Source: Synchiropus splendidus
Taxonomy: Eukaryota > Chordata > Actinopteri > Syngnathiformes > Callionymidae
Reading direction: 5' to 3'
Assembly: GCF_027744825.2 (NCBI RefSeq)
Contig: NC_071348.1
Coordinates: 17,207,563-17,271,562 of the forward strand
Length of the DNA: 64,000 bases
Part shown: in pieces, positions 28,401-36,748 of the stretch
How the letters are laid out: each line of letters begins with the position of its first letter
Position numbering within the stretch: position 1 is the stretch's first letter
Position numbers and translations under genes: made by a program
The notes under the pieces: model-generated
Told to the model about the DNA's origin: nothing
The model's database searches: none
The model's input: the letters and a program-made list of their open reading frames with translations, nothing else

Positions 28401-28754
28401 GTCGATTCCGGGATGCCAAACATAAAAATGTTGATAACTTTGGAAAAACACATCAAAATGCTTAGATTTGATGTGCAACTTCTAGAAAAACCCTTTCTGC
28501 TATAGTGGGGGGTGAAATTTTCTTTTTCTGAAGCTTCCCTGCAAAGTTATGGCACAAAGCGTAAAAAGCGTTTTCAGCCTGAGATAAGGTAGATTCCGGA
28601 ACGGCAAACATAAAAATGTTGATAACTTTGGAAAAACACTTCAGACAGCTTAGATTTGATGTGCAACTACTAGAAACAGCCTTTCTGCTACAGTGGGTCG
28701 TTAAAATTTCATGTTCTGAAGCTTCCCTGCAAAGTTGTGGCACAATGCAGAAAA

Positions 28755-30635
28755 CACGTTTTCAGCCTGAGATAAGGTGGGTTCCGAAACGCCAAACGTA
28801 AAATTGTTGATAACATTGGAACAACACTTCAGACAGCTTAGATTTGATGTGCAACCACTAGAAAGAACCTTTCTACTACAGTGGGAGGTCAAAATTTCAT
28901 GTTCTGAAGCTTCCCTGGAAAGTTATGGGACAATGCAGAAAATGCATTTTCATCCTGAGATAAGGTGGGTTCCGGAACGCCAAACGTAAAATTGTTGATA
29001 ACTTTGGAAAAACACTTCAGACAGCTTAGAATTGATGTGCAACTACTAGAAAGACCCTTTCTGCTATAGTGGGAGGTGAACATTTCATGTTCTGAAGCTT
29101 CCCTGGAAAGTTATGGGACAATGCAGAAAACGATTTTTCATCCTGAGATAAGGTCGATTCCGGAACGCCAAACGTAAAATTGTTGATAACTTTGGAAAAA
29201 CACTTCAGACAGCTTAGAATTGATGTGCAACTACTAGAAAGACCCTTTCTGCTACAGTGGGAGGTGAAAATTTCATGTTCTAAAGGTTCCCTGCAAAGTT
29301 ATGGCACAATGCGTAAAACGCGTTTGCAGACTGAGATAAGGTCGATTCCGGAACGCCAAACATAAAAATGTTGATAACTTTCGAAAAACACTTCAGAAAG
29401 CTTAGATTTGATGTGCAAGTACTATAAAGACCTTTTCTGCTATTGTGGAACTTTAAAATGTCATTTTCTGATGCGTCCCTGCAAAGTTATGGCACAATGC
29501 AGAAAACGGGTTGTTCAGCCTGAGATAAGGTTGATTCCGGAACGTCAAAGATAAAAATGTTGATAACGTTGGAAAGCCACTTCAGACAGCTTAGATTTGA
29601 TGTGCAACTACTAGAAAGACCCTTTCTGCTATAGTGGGAGGTGAAAATTTCATGTTCTAAAGCTTTATGCAAAGTTATGGCACAATGCGTAAAACGCGTT
29701 TTCAGCCTGAGATAAGGTGGGTTCCCGAAGGCCAAACAAAAAAATGTTGAAAACTTTGGAAAAACACTTCAGACAGCTTAGATTTCATGTGAAACTACTA
29801 GAAAGACCCTTTCTGCTGTAGTGGGAGGTGAAAATTTCATGTTCTGAATCTTCCCTGGAAAGTTATGGGACAATGCAGAAAACAATTTTTCATCCTGATA
29901 TAAGGTCGATTCTGTAACGCCAAACATAAAAATGTTGATAACTTTGGGAAAACACTTCAGACAGCTTAGATTTGATGTGCAACTTCTATAAAGACCCTTT
30001 CTGCGAAAGTGGGAGGTGAACATTTCATGTTCTGAAGCTTCCCTAAGAAGTTATGGAACAATGCAGAAAACGCGTTTTCAGCCTGACATAAGGTGGGTTC
30101 CGGAACGCCAAACATAAAAATGTTGATAACTTTGGAAAAACTCTTCAGACAGCTTGGATTTGATGTGCAACTACTACAAAGACCCTTTCTGCTACAGTGG
30201 GAGGTTAAAATTTCATGTTCTGAAGCTTCCCTGCAAAGTTAAGGAACAATGCAGAAAACGCGTTTTCAGCCTGACATAAGGTGGGATTCCGGAACGCCAA
30301 ACATAAAAATGTTGATAACTTTGGAAAAACACTTCAGACAGCTTAGATTTGATGTGCAACTACAAGAAAGACCCTTTCTGCTACTGTGGGAGGTGAAACT
30401 TTCATGTTCTGATGCTTTCCTTCAAAGTTATGGCACAATGCAGAAAACGCATTTTCAGCCTGAGATAAGGTGGGTTCCGGAACGCCAAACATAAAAATGT
30501 TGATAACTTTGGAAAAACACTTCAGACAGCTTAGATTTGATGTGCAACTACAAGAAAGACCCTTTATGCTATAGTGGGAGGTTAAAATTTCATGTTCTGA
30601 AGATTCCCAGCAAAGTTTTGGCATAAAGCACAAAA
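28755..30635. repeat. Ten-monomer higher-order unit, copy 1 (1881 bp)
   Basis: Repeated in tandem at 30636-32516 (offset 1881 bp, ten monomers plus 1 bp). Shared private variants include GTAAAATTGTTGATAAC, GTGCAAGTACTATAAAGACC, a GGGTTGTTCAGCC monomer, AAAACAATTTTTCATCC, GGTGGGATTCCGG and GCATAAAGCACAAAAC. About 28950-29190 is less similar to its partner than the rest. Confidence 0.85.
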
Positions 30636-32516
30636 CACGTTTTCAGCCTGAGATAAGGTGGGTTCCGAAACGCCAAACGTAAAATTGTTGATAACATTGG
30701 AACAACACTTCAGACAGCTTAGATTTGATGTGCAACCACTAGAAAGAACCTTTCTACTACAGTGGGAGGTCAAAATTTCATGTTCTGAAGCTTCCCTGGA
30801 AAGTTATGGGACAATGCAGAAAATGCATTTTCATCCTGAGATAAGGTCGATTCCGGAACGCCAATCATAAAAATGTTGATAACTTTCGAAAAACACTTCA
30901 GACAGCTTTGATTTGATGTGCAACTACTAGAAAGACCCTTTCTGCTATAGTGGGAGGTGAACATTTCATGTTCTGAAGCTTCCCTGAGAAGTTATGGCAC
31001 AAAGCAGAAAACACGTTTTCAGCCTGAGATTAGGTGGGTTCCGAAACGCCAAACGTAAAATTGTTGATAACTTTGGAACAACACTTCAGACAGCTTAGAA
31101 TTGATGTGCAACTACTAGAAAGACCCTTTCTGCTATAGTGGGAGGTGAAAATTTCATGTTCTAAAGGTTCCCTGCAAAGTTATGGCACAATGCGTAAAAC
31201 GCGTTTGCAGACTGAGATAAGGTCGATTCCGGAACGCCAAACATAAAAATGTTGATAACTTTCGAAAAACACTTCAGAAAGCTTAGATTTGATGTGCAAG
31301 TACTATAAAGACCTTTTCTGCTATTGTGGAACTTTAAAATGTCATTTTCTGATGTGTCCCTGCAAAGTTATGGCACAATGCAGAAAACGGGTTGTTCAGC
31401 CTGAGATAAGGTTGATTCCGGAACGTCAAACATAAAAATGTTGATAACGTTGGAAAGCCACTTCAGACAGCTTAGATTTGATGTGCAACTACTAGAAAGA
31501 CCCTTTCTGCTATAGTGGGAGGTGAAAATTTCATGTTCTAAAGCTTTATGCAAAGTTATGGCACAATGCGTAAAACGCGTTTTCAGCCTGAGATAAGGTG
31601 GGTTCCCGAAGGCCAAACAAAAAAATGTTGAAAACTTTGGAAAAACACTTCAGACAGCTTAGATTTCATGTGAAACTACTAGAAAGACCCTTTCTGCTGT
31701 AATGGGAGGTGAAAATTTCATGTTCTGAATCTTCCCTGGAAAGTTATGGGACAATGCAGAAAACAATTTTTCATCCTGATATAAGGTCGATTCTGTAACG
31801 CCAAACATAAAAATGTTGATAACTTTGGGAAAACACTTCAGACAGCTTAGATTTGATGTGCAACTTCTATAAAGACCCTTTCTGCGAAAGTGGGAGGTGA
31901 ACATTTCATGTTCTGAAGCTTCCCTAAGAAGTTATGGCACAATGCAGAAAACGCGTTTTCAGCCTGACATAAGGTGGGTTCCGGAACGCCAAACATAAAA
32001 ATGTTGATAACTTTGGAAAAACTCTTCAGACAGCTTGGATTTGATGTGCAACTACTACAAAGACCCTTTCTGCTACAGTGGGAGGTTAAAATTTCATGTT
32101 CTGAAGCTTCCCTGCAAAGTTAAGGAACAATGCAGAAAACGCGTTTTCAGCCTGACATAAGGTGGGATTCCGGAACGCCAAACATAAAAATGTTGATAAC
32201 TTTGGAAAAACACTTCAGACAGCTTAGATTTGATATGCAACTACAAGAAAGACCCTTTCTGCTACTGTGGGAGGTGAAACTTTCATGTTCTGATGCTTTC
32301 CTTCAAAGTTATGGCACAATGCAGAAAACGCATTTTCAGCCTGAGATAAGGTGGGTTCCGGAACGCCAAACATAAAAATGTTGATAACTTTGGAAAAACA
32401 CTTCAGACAGCTTAGATTTGATGTGCAACTACAAGAAAGACCCTTTATGCTATAGTGGGAGGTTAAAATTTCATGTTCTGAAGATTCCCAGCAAAGTTTT
32501 GGCATAAAGCACAAAA
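30636..32516. repeat. Ten-monomer higher-order unit, copy 2 (1881 bp)
   Basis: Tandem copy of 28755-30635 with scattered single-base differences (for example GATATGCAAC for GATGTGCAAC near 32233) and a replaced patch at about 30840-31070. Contains only satellite DNA. Confidence 0.85.
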
Positions 32517-34296
32517 CGCGTTTTCAGCCAGAGATAAGGTGGGTTCCGGAACGCAAAACATAAAAATGTTGATAACTTTGGAAAAAACATTTCAGACAGC
32601 TTAGATTTGATGTGCAACTACTAGAAAGAACCTTTCTGCTATAGTGGGAGGTGAAAATTTCTTGTTCTGAAGCTTCCCTGCAAAGTTATGGCACAATGCA
32701 GAAAACGCGTTTTCAGCCTGAAAAAAGGTGGGTTCCGGAACGCCAAACATAAAAATGTTGATAACTTTGGAAAACCACTTCAGACAGCTTAGATTTGATG
32801 TGCAACTACAAGAAAGACCCTTTATGCTATTGTGGGAGGTTAAAATTTCATGTTCTGAAGATTCCCTGCAAAGTTATGGCACAATGCAGAAAACACGTTT
32901 TCAGCCTGAGATAAGGCGGGTTCCGGAACACCAAACATAAAAATGTTGATAACTTTGGAAAAACACTTCAGATAGCTTGGATTTGATGTTCAACTACTAC
33001 AACGACCCTGTCTGTTATAGTGGGATTTGAAAATTTCATGTTCTGAAGCTTCCCTGCAAAGTTAAGGAACAATGCAGAAAACGCGTTTTCAGCCTGAGAC
33101 AAGGTGGGTTCCGGAACGCCAAACATAAAAATGTTGATAACTTTGGAAAACCACTTCAGACAGCTTAGATTTGTTGTGCAACTACAAGAAAGACCCTTTA
33201 TGCTATTGTGGTAGGTTAAAATTTCATGTTCTGAAGATTCCCAGCAAAGTTATGGCATAAAGCAGAAAACACGTTTTCAGCCAGAGATAAGTTGGGTTCC
33301 GGAACGCCAAACATAAAAATGTTGATAACTTTGGAAAAACACTTCAGACAGCTTAGATTTGATGTGTAACTACTAGAAAGACCCTTTTTGCTATCGTGGG
33401 AGGTGAAACTTTCATGTTCTGAAGCTTTCCTTCAAAGTTATAGCACAATGCAGAAAACGCGTTTTCAGTCTGAGACATGGTGGGTTCCGGAACGCCAAAC
33501 ATAAAAATGTTGATAACTTTCGACAAACACTTCAGACAGCTTAGATTTGATGTGCAACGACTACAAAGACCCTGTCTGTTATAGTGGGAGTTGAAAATTT
33601 CATGTTCTGAAGCTTCCCTGCAAAGTTATGGCATAAAGCAGAAAACGCGTTTTCAGCCTGACATAAGGTGGGTTCCGGAACGCCAAACATAAAAATGTTG
33701 ATAACTTTGGAAAAACACTTCAGACAGCTTAGATTTGATGTGCAACTACTAGAAAGACCCTTACTGCTAGAGTGGGAGGTGAAAATTTCATGTTCTGAAG
33801 CTTCCCTGCAAAGTTATGGCACAATGCACAAAACGCATTTTCAGCCTGAGATAAGGTGGGTTCCGGAACGCCAAACATAAAAATGTTGATAACTTTGGAA
33901 AAACACTTCAGACAGCTTGGATTTGATGTGCAACTACTACAAAGACCTTTTCTGCTACAGTGGGAGGTTAAAATTTCATGTTCTGAAGCTTCCCTGCAAA
34001 GTTAAGGAACAATGCAGAAAACGCGTTTTCAGCCTGACATAAGGTGGGATTCCAGAACGCCAAACATAAAAATGTTGATAACTTTGGAAAACCACTTCAG
34101 ACAGCTTAGATTTGATGTGCAACTACAAGAAAGACCCTTTATGCTATTGTGGGAGGTTAAAATTTCATGTTCTGAAGATTCACAGCAAACTTTTGGCATA
34201 AAGCAGAAAACGCGTTTTCAGCCAGAGATAAGGTGGGTTCCGGAACGCCAAACATAAAAATGTTGATAACTTTGGAAAAACACTTCAGACAGCTTA
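32517..34296. repeat. Satellite array up to the retrotransposon
   Basis: Gene-free array of about nine monomers. Frequent variants are ACAAGAAAGACCCTTTATGC linked to TTGTGGGAGG, CTGAAAAAAGGTGG, and GTTAAGGAACAATGC. These recur near 48.6, 50.3, 55.2 and 57.7 kb on the other side of the insertion. The last monomer is cut at position 122 by the insertion. Confidence 0.93.
34292..34296. repeat. Target-site duplication, left copy (GCTTA)
   Basis: The five bases before the 5' LTR, GCTTA, are repeated directly after the 3' LTR at 37558-37562. A 5-bp duplication is usual for Ty3/gypsy integrases. It lies at monomer positions 118-122. Confidence 0.95.
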
Positions 34297-34424
34297 TGTC
34301 ATGACTCCGCTTCCAGGCTCCGAGTCCTGGTTTTGCTTCTCTCCCTCTGTTCCTTTGGCACACGGCTGGAGCCGATTACCCCCTGATTACGGTCTTCAAG
34401 AACACCTGGGCTCCAGCAACGTGT

Positions 34425-34434
34425 GCCAGATCGT
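34425..34434 (+). promoter_or_regulatory. Probable self-primer sequence and transcript start region
   Basis: GCCAGATCGT here is the exact reverse complement of ACGATCTGGC at 35079-35088, just inside the 5' LTR. In Tf1/sushi elements the 5' end of the transcript folds back on the primer binding site and primes reverse transcription, so this marks the likely start of R. CCAGATC also fits the initiator pattern YYANWYY. The start site itself is inferred. Confidence 0.6.
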
Positions 34435-34959
34435 TGTGTGTTTGTTTCCTGCCACTTCTCGTAGTCCTTGTGTGTTTTCCACGTTCCCTGTGAGGTTTCC
34501 TCTGACTCCGGCGTTTTTTGGACTTCTCGTTCCCTGTGGTAACTCCTGGTTCTCGTGTCTCTCCCTGTGTTCGGCTCCTTTTGTTTTGTATGCAGCTAGC
34601 TCGTTTAACTCCTGGTTCTTATTGTTTCTGTCTCTGATGCTAGCTAGCTCTTAACTCCCGGTTCGGTGACGGTTCTCGTATCTTTCCCTGTGTTTGGCCT
34701 CTCCTGTTTTGTTAGCTAGCTTTTTGGATTTCTCTGTGTTAAACTGAAGTGCCTGAGTTAGTGTTTTCTTCCTTTTTTTTCCGTGTGCTCTCTGGTTTCT
34801 TTTGTAGTTTTCTCCCGGTTCGGTGACGCTTTCTGTTTTGACTTTTTAGTCATGTTTGTGCACTTCTGTTAGTTTTGTTACTGCTTTTACATTCTGCGTT
34901 TGCTCTATTTCTTCCCGGTTTGGTGACGCTTTCCGTTGTGTTTTCTTGTTTGGTTAATT

Positions 34960-34965
34960 ATTAAA
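34960..34965 (+). promoter_or_regulatory. Candidate polyadenylation signal ATTAAA in 5' LTR
   Basis: ATTAAA lies in an AT-rich stretch about 112 bp before the LTR end and is preserved in the 3' LTR at 37440-37445. ATTAAA is the commonest variant of the vertebrate signal. In a full-length transcript only the 3' LTR copy would be used. Confidence 0.5.
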
Positions 34966-35078
34966 TATTATTATAACTCGTTCCTGCCTCATTGTGACTT
35001 TCACCACTCGCGTTTGGGTCCAGTCTCCACGTCCTCAATACGTGGCTCTAGCTCCCTCGCCTCTTGACTCGTGACATT

Positions 35079-35088
35079 ACGATCTGGC
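35079..35088 (+). other. Primer binding site, self-priming type
   Basis: ACGATCTGGC starts two bases after the 5' LTR, where a primer binding site is expected. It contains TGG, but the following bases do not clearly match a tRNA 3' end that I can name. It pairs perfectly over 10 bases with 34425-34434 in the LTR, which favours self-priming over a tRNA primer. Confidence 0.6.
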
Positions 35089-35100
35089 CACACGATAAAT

Positions 35101-36690
35101 ATGTACCCAGCAGTGGTGAAAGGCTGGCAGGACGACCTAAATACTCGGGCCGCCCGTTTAACCAATTTAGAGAGGACTGTTCAAAATATGTATAAGATGT
35201 TGGACTTTATTTCTGAGGCAGTTACACGGCCGGCCTCCCGCTCTGATTCGCCCTGTGCTCCACTTGTTTTCACCACTGTTCCTCAAACGGGGGAGGAAAC
35301 TCTGTCTGTTCCCGTCCATGAATTTTTTGTCCGAGACTCTTGTGTTTCCCCTGCACCTCCCGTGGTCCCTGGCGCGGCTCTCAAGCCGGTGCGTCCCGTG
35401 GTCTCCGGCGCTGCTCTCCAGACGGCGCCTTCCCTGGTCTCCGGCGAGGCTCTCGAGCTGGCGCCTTCCCTGGTCTCCGGCACGGCTCTCCAGCTGGCGC
35501 CTTCCCTGGTCTCCGGCGCGGCTCTCCAGTTGCCGCCTTCCCTGGTCTCCGGCGTGGCTCTCCAGCTGGCGCCTCCCGTGTTCTCCGGCGCGGCTCTCAA
35601 GCCGGCGCCTTCCCTGGTCTCCGGCGCGGCTCTCCAGCCGGCGCCTTCCCTGGTCTCCGGCGCGGCTCTCCAGCCGGCGCCTTCCCTGGTCTCCGGCGCG
35701 GCTCTCCAGCCGGTGCCTCCCCTGTTCTCCGGCGCGGGTCTCCAGCCGGCGCCTCCCCTGGTCAGGCCGCCGTCTCCCGAACCCTCCTGCGGGGCTCCCA
35801 GGCCGTCGTCTCCCGAACCGTCCTGCGCGGCTCCCAGGCCGTCGTCTCCCGAACCCTCCTGCGCGGCTCCTAAGCCGCAGTCTCCTCCCGAGGACCCCTG
35901 CGCGGCTCCCAACCCGCAGTCTCCTCCCGAGGGCCCCTGCGCGGCTCCCAAGCCGCCGTCTCCTCCCGAGGGCCCCTGCGCGGCTCCCAGGCCGCCGTCT
36001 CCTCCCGAGGGCCCCTGCGCGGCTCCCAGGCCGCCGTCTCCTCCCGAGGGCCCCTGCGCGGCTCCCAGGCCGCCGTCTCCTCCCGAGGGCCCCTGCGCGG
36101 CTCCCAAGCCGCCGTCTCCTCCCGAGGGCCCCTGCGCGGCTCCCAAGGCACCGTCTCCTCCCGAGGGCCCCTACGCGGCTCCCAAGCCGCCGTCTCTTCC
36201 TGACGACTCCAGCGGGGCTCCCAAGCCGCCGCCGCCCAAAGACTCCTACACGACTCTCAAGCGGCCGCGTCCCGAGGACTTCTGCGCCGCTCTGAAGCCG
36301 CCGCCTCGCAAACGTTCCTGCACGGCTCTCAAGCTGTCGCCGCCTCCCGACGACACCAGCGGGGCTACCAAGCCGCCGCCGCCGCGGCCTCCCGACGTCT
36401 CCAGCGTGGCTCCCAAGCCGCCGCCGCCGCGCCCTCCCGACGTCTCCAGCGTGGCTCCCAAGCCGCCGCCGCCGCGCCCTCCCGATGTCTCCAGCGTGAC
36501 CTCCAAGCCGCCGTCGCCGCGGCCTCCCGACGTCTCCAGCGTGGCTACCAAGCCGCCGCCGCGGCCTCCCGAAGACCCCAGCTGTGACTTCCCACCCGCC
36601 ACCTCCCCAGGACCCCAGCTTGTCTTCCGGGTCGCTGCAGCCCGGCTCTTCCAGTCTCTGCAATGGGCCTCCTCCTCCCCTCGTCTATGA
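35101..36690 (+). CDS. 529-aa proline-rich repeat protein of the retrotransposon (gag-like N-terminus)
   Basis: Starts at the first ATG after the 5' LTR, with A at -3; the frame is also open back to a GTG at 35071, not a likely start here. Residues 1-40 look like a short helical, possibly coiled-coil stretch (GWQDDLNTRAARLTNLERTV) and resemble the start of a Ty3/gypsy gag; this is a weak family call. Residues 89-220 are eleven 12-aa repeats of type VSGAALQPAPSL. Residues 222-374 are three 12-aa and nine 13-aa repeats of type RPPSPPEGPCAAP. Residues 424-483 are four 15-aa repeats of type KPPPPRPPDVSSVAP. There is no capsid fold I can recognise, no CCHC knuckle, no protease or pol motif and no signal peptide. 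It is the only long sense ORF and is far richer in GC than the flanking satellite. The function is unknown; packaging of the element's own RNA is one guess. Confidence 0.7.
   Translation: MYPAVVKGWQDDLNTRAARLTNLERTVQNMYKMLDFISEAVTRPASRSDSPCAPLVFTTVPQTGEETLSVPVHEFFVRDSCVSPAPPVVPGAALKPVRPVVSGAALQTAPSLVSGEALELAPSLVSGTALQLAPSLVSGAALQLPPSLVSGVALQLAPPVFSGAALKPAPSLVSGAALQPAPSLVSGAALQPAPSLVSGAALQPVPPLFSGAGLQPAPPLVRPPSPEPSCGAPRPSSPEPSCAAPRPSSPEPSCAAPKPQSPPEDPCAAPNPQSPPEGPCAAPKPPSPPEGPCAAPRPPSPPEGPCAAPRPPSPPEGPCAAPRPPSPPEGPCAAPKPPSPPEGPCAAPKAPSPPEGPYAAPKPPSLPDDSSGAPKPPPPKDSYTTLKRPRPEDFCAALKPPPRKRSCTALKLSPPPDDTSGATKPPPPRPPDVSSVAPKPPPPRPPDVSSVAPKPPPPRPPDVSSVTSKPPSPRPPDVSSVATKPPPRPPEDPSCDFPPATSPGPQLVFRVAAARLFQSLQWASSSPRL
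35365..35760 (+). repeat. Coding minisatellite 1: 11 x 36 bp
   Basis: Eleven in-frame 36-bp units encode the VSGAALQ-PAPSL-type 12-mer. The units around 35580-35725 are nearly identical in DNA (GGCGCGGCTCTCCAGCCGG), and the first ones are more varied. Unit length is a multiple of 3, so copy changes keep the frame. Confidence 0.92.
35764..36222 (+). repeat. Coding minisatellite 2: 3 x 36 bp then 9 x 39 bp
   Basis: In-frame units encode SPEPSCAAPRP-type 12-mers and then PPSPPEGPCAAPR-type 13-mers. The 39-bp units at about 35950-36150 are nearly identical (CTCCCGAGGGCCCCTGCGCG). The single added proline changes the unit from 12 to 13 residues. Confidence 0.92.
36370..36549 (+). repeat. Coding minisatellite 3: 4 x 45 bp
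   Basis: Four 45-bp units encode KPPPPRPPDVSSVAP-type 15-mers. The spacer 36223-36369 contains degenerate units of about 12-13 aa with basic residues (KRPRPEDF, PPRKRSCT). Confidence 0.9.
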
Positions 36691-36733
36691 CGACCGTCCA
36701 TCCAGGACTGGTAGAACACCGAGAGGTGTTCTT
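36691..36733. other. Short untranslated stretch between ORF and polypurine tract
   Basis: Between the ORF stop and the polypurine tract are about 43 bases without a feature I can name. This is the remaining 3' internal sequence. Confidence 0.5.
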
Positions 36734-36748
36734 TAAGGGGGGGGGTAC
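36734..36748 (+). other. Polypurine tract
   Basis: TAAGGGGGGGGGTAC directly precedes the TGTCATGAC of the 3' LTR. A purine run next to the 3' LTR is where plus-strand DNA synthesis is primed in LTR elements. A G-run followed by TAC and TGTCA is a form I associate with fish gypsy elements (from memory, not checked). Confidence 0.88.

Larger units (their letters stand above)
23078..28754. repeat. Satellite array, mixed variants
   Basis: Gene-free array. A local subfamily with TTCATAATTCTGG instead of TTGATAACTTTGG occurs at about 22213, 22979, 23353, 23543 and 24108 and I saw it nowhere else. The segment also holds the 752-bp pair near 24.3-25.5 kb and the distant copy of 16.9-17.3 kb at about 26829-27319. 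From about 27.9 kb a GGAAAGTTATGGGACAATG variant linked to TTTTTCATCCTGAG becomes frequent. Confidence 0.92.
1..34296. repeat. 188-bp satellite array, left part (about 182 monomers)
   Basis: Head-to-tail monomers of 188 bp in a single orientation. Counting from the HindIII-type AAGCTT as position 1, the consensus has ATGGCACAATGCAG at about 19-32, AAAACGCGTTTT at 33-44, GTTCCGGAAC at 63-72, AACATAAAAATGTT at 77-90, GATAACTTTGG at 91-101, CAGACAGCTTAGATTTG at 112-128, AGAAAGACCCTTTCT at 142-156 and GTGGGAGGTGAA at 163-174. GC is about 41%. Most changes between copies are substitutions or 1-4 bp indels. Common alternatives are GGTGGGTTCC or GGTCGATTCC, TGCAGAAAAC or TGCGTAAAAC, GAACATTTC or GAAAATTTC, and TTTGGAAAAA or TTTCGAAAAA. 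The short open frames on both strands come from the repeat itself; 188 is not a multiple of 3, so they cannot stay open across monomers. A centromeric or pericentromeric role is inferred only from array type. Confidence 0.97.
34297..35076 (+). repeat. 5' long terminal repeat (780 bp)
   Basis: Begins TGTCATGACTCC and ends CGTGACA, with TGTCA/TGACA as terminal inverted bases. Compared with the 3' LTR it has about 12 scattered substitutions, a diverged last 30 bp, 6 extra bases (CAGATC within 34425-34434) and lacks a 34-bp tandem duplication. It is T-rich on this strand. The motif CCGGTTCGGTGAC (or a one-base variant) occurs at about 34657, 34814 and 34914. No clear TATA box is visible near the proposed start. 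Confidence 0.95.

Noticed and set aside
34301..34654. 117-aa open frame in the 5' LTR, and the 145-aa frame at 36663-37100 that reaches into the 3' LTR
   Set aside because: They lie mostly in LTR sequence with no recognisable domain. They are T/C-rich chance frames.
35071..35100. GTG at 35071 as the start of the retrotransposon ORF
   Set aside because: It lies inside the LTR end. The first ATG at 35101, with A at -3, is the expected start in a eukaryotic element.
35085..35102. tRNA-type primer binding site starting TGGCCACAC
   Set aside because: It begins eight bases from the LTR and I cannot match it to a tRNA 3' end. The 10-base match to the LTR itself explains the site better.
35167..36663. 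498-aa open frame on the minus strand opposite the retrotransposon ORF, plus other 90-350 aa frames in both orientations
   Set aside because: GC-rich repeats with unit lengths divisible by 3 lack stop codons in several frames at once. The plus-strand frame has the proper position after the LTR, a reasonable ATG context and the element's orientation.
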